From NCBI GenBank assembly GCA_903858205.1, contig CAIOHY010000125.1:1-33415 (forward strand): a DNA stretch of 33,415 nt, given 5' to 3'. The notes under the pieces were generated by a model. That model was not told the origin of the DNA. It saw nothing but the letters and a program-made list of their open reading frames with translations, and did not search any database. Position numbers and translations under genes: made by a program. Origin of the DNA: an uncultured Cellvibrio sp. (lineage in GTDB: Bacteria; Pseudomonadota; Gammaproteobacteria; Pseudomonadales; Cellvibrionaceae). Of the stretch, positions 33,370-33,415 are shown in pieces; positions within the stretch are counted from its first letter, which is position 1; every line of letters starts with the position of its first letter.

Positions 33370-33415
33370 GTTAACGAATGCGGTTGTTGCCACTTTTAAC
33401 AGTGATGTTTTTTCA

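Larger units (their letters stand above)
32758..33415. other. AT-rich terminal region without a convincing complete gene
   Basis: About 650 bp with long T runs and no ORF of 60 codons on either strand. It holds an 8-bp inverted repeat (CGTTAGTT / AACTAACG, 32858-32884, no T tract) and, near the end, a possible start of a secreted protein (33260). It most likely is the upstream regulatory region of a gene that lies beyond the right edge. Confidence 0.6.

Overview
The window looks like a chromosomal segment of a Gram-negative gammaproteobacterium. The supporting signs are many Sec signal peptides, a complete TonB/ExbB/ExbD energy module, an RND pump, cytochromes and a DsbD-type protein. The gene content and the TonB operon layout (DUF3450, large TolQ-like protein, ExbB, ExbD, ExbD, TonB, TPR) would suit a Cellvibrio-like marine or soil polysaccharide degrader. 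That placement is inference; no rRNA or tRNA gene is present to fix it.

Layout. (1) 1-3187, + strand: the 3' part of a DsbD/ScsB-type thiol reductant transporter, an exported redoxin, a cytochrome c' and a di-haem cytochrome b561-type membrane protein, with two probable terminators. (2) 3324-4499, - strand: a JmjC/cupin oxygenase of the YcfD/ROXA type. (3) 4724-26958: an unusual region holding five complete, exported amidase-signature (AS) hydrolases and one exported acetamidase/formamidase. Among them lie a soluble two-domain TonB_C protein, an RND adaptor plus inner-membrane pump, and a tight operon of three SPFH (HflK/HflC-like) proteins followed by a P1B-type metal ATPase. (4) 27141-32667: a seven-gene TonB-energising operon ending in a strong terminator. 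(5) 32758-33415: an AT-rich tail with no convincing complete gene.

How the genes may work together. All six amide hydrolases appear to be exported and sit with an RND pump and with a TonB machine that can power outer-membrane receptors. This suggests envelope-level handling, meaning import, hydrolysis or detoxification, of amide compounds; this is inference only. The most novel-looking unit is 17446-23655. It encodes a 7-TM protein fused to an SPFH domain, an SPFH protein with a 53-residue tail containing 23 His, a third SPFH protein and a metal ATPase. The ATPase lacks both the usual N-terminal metal-binding domain and the expected TM8 Asp. No FtsH-type protease, the normal partner of HflK/HflC, is encoded nearby. 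This unit is clearly GC-richer (about 60-65% in sampled lines) than the flanks (about 38-53%) and lies between two paralogous amidase genes that share identical 24-26 bp tracts, which fits an acquired island.

Coordinates include the stop codon. Start codons were moved from the ORF track where a Shine-Dalgarno sequence or a signal peptide favoured a different start.
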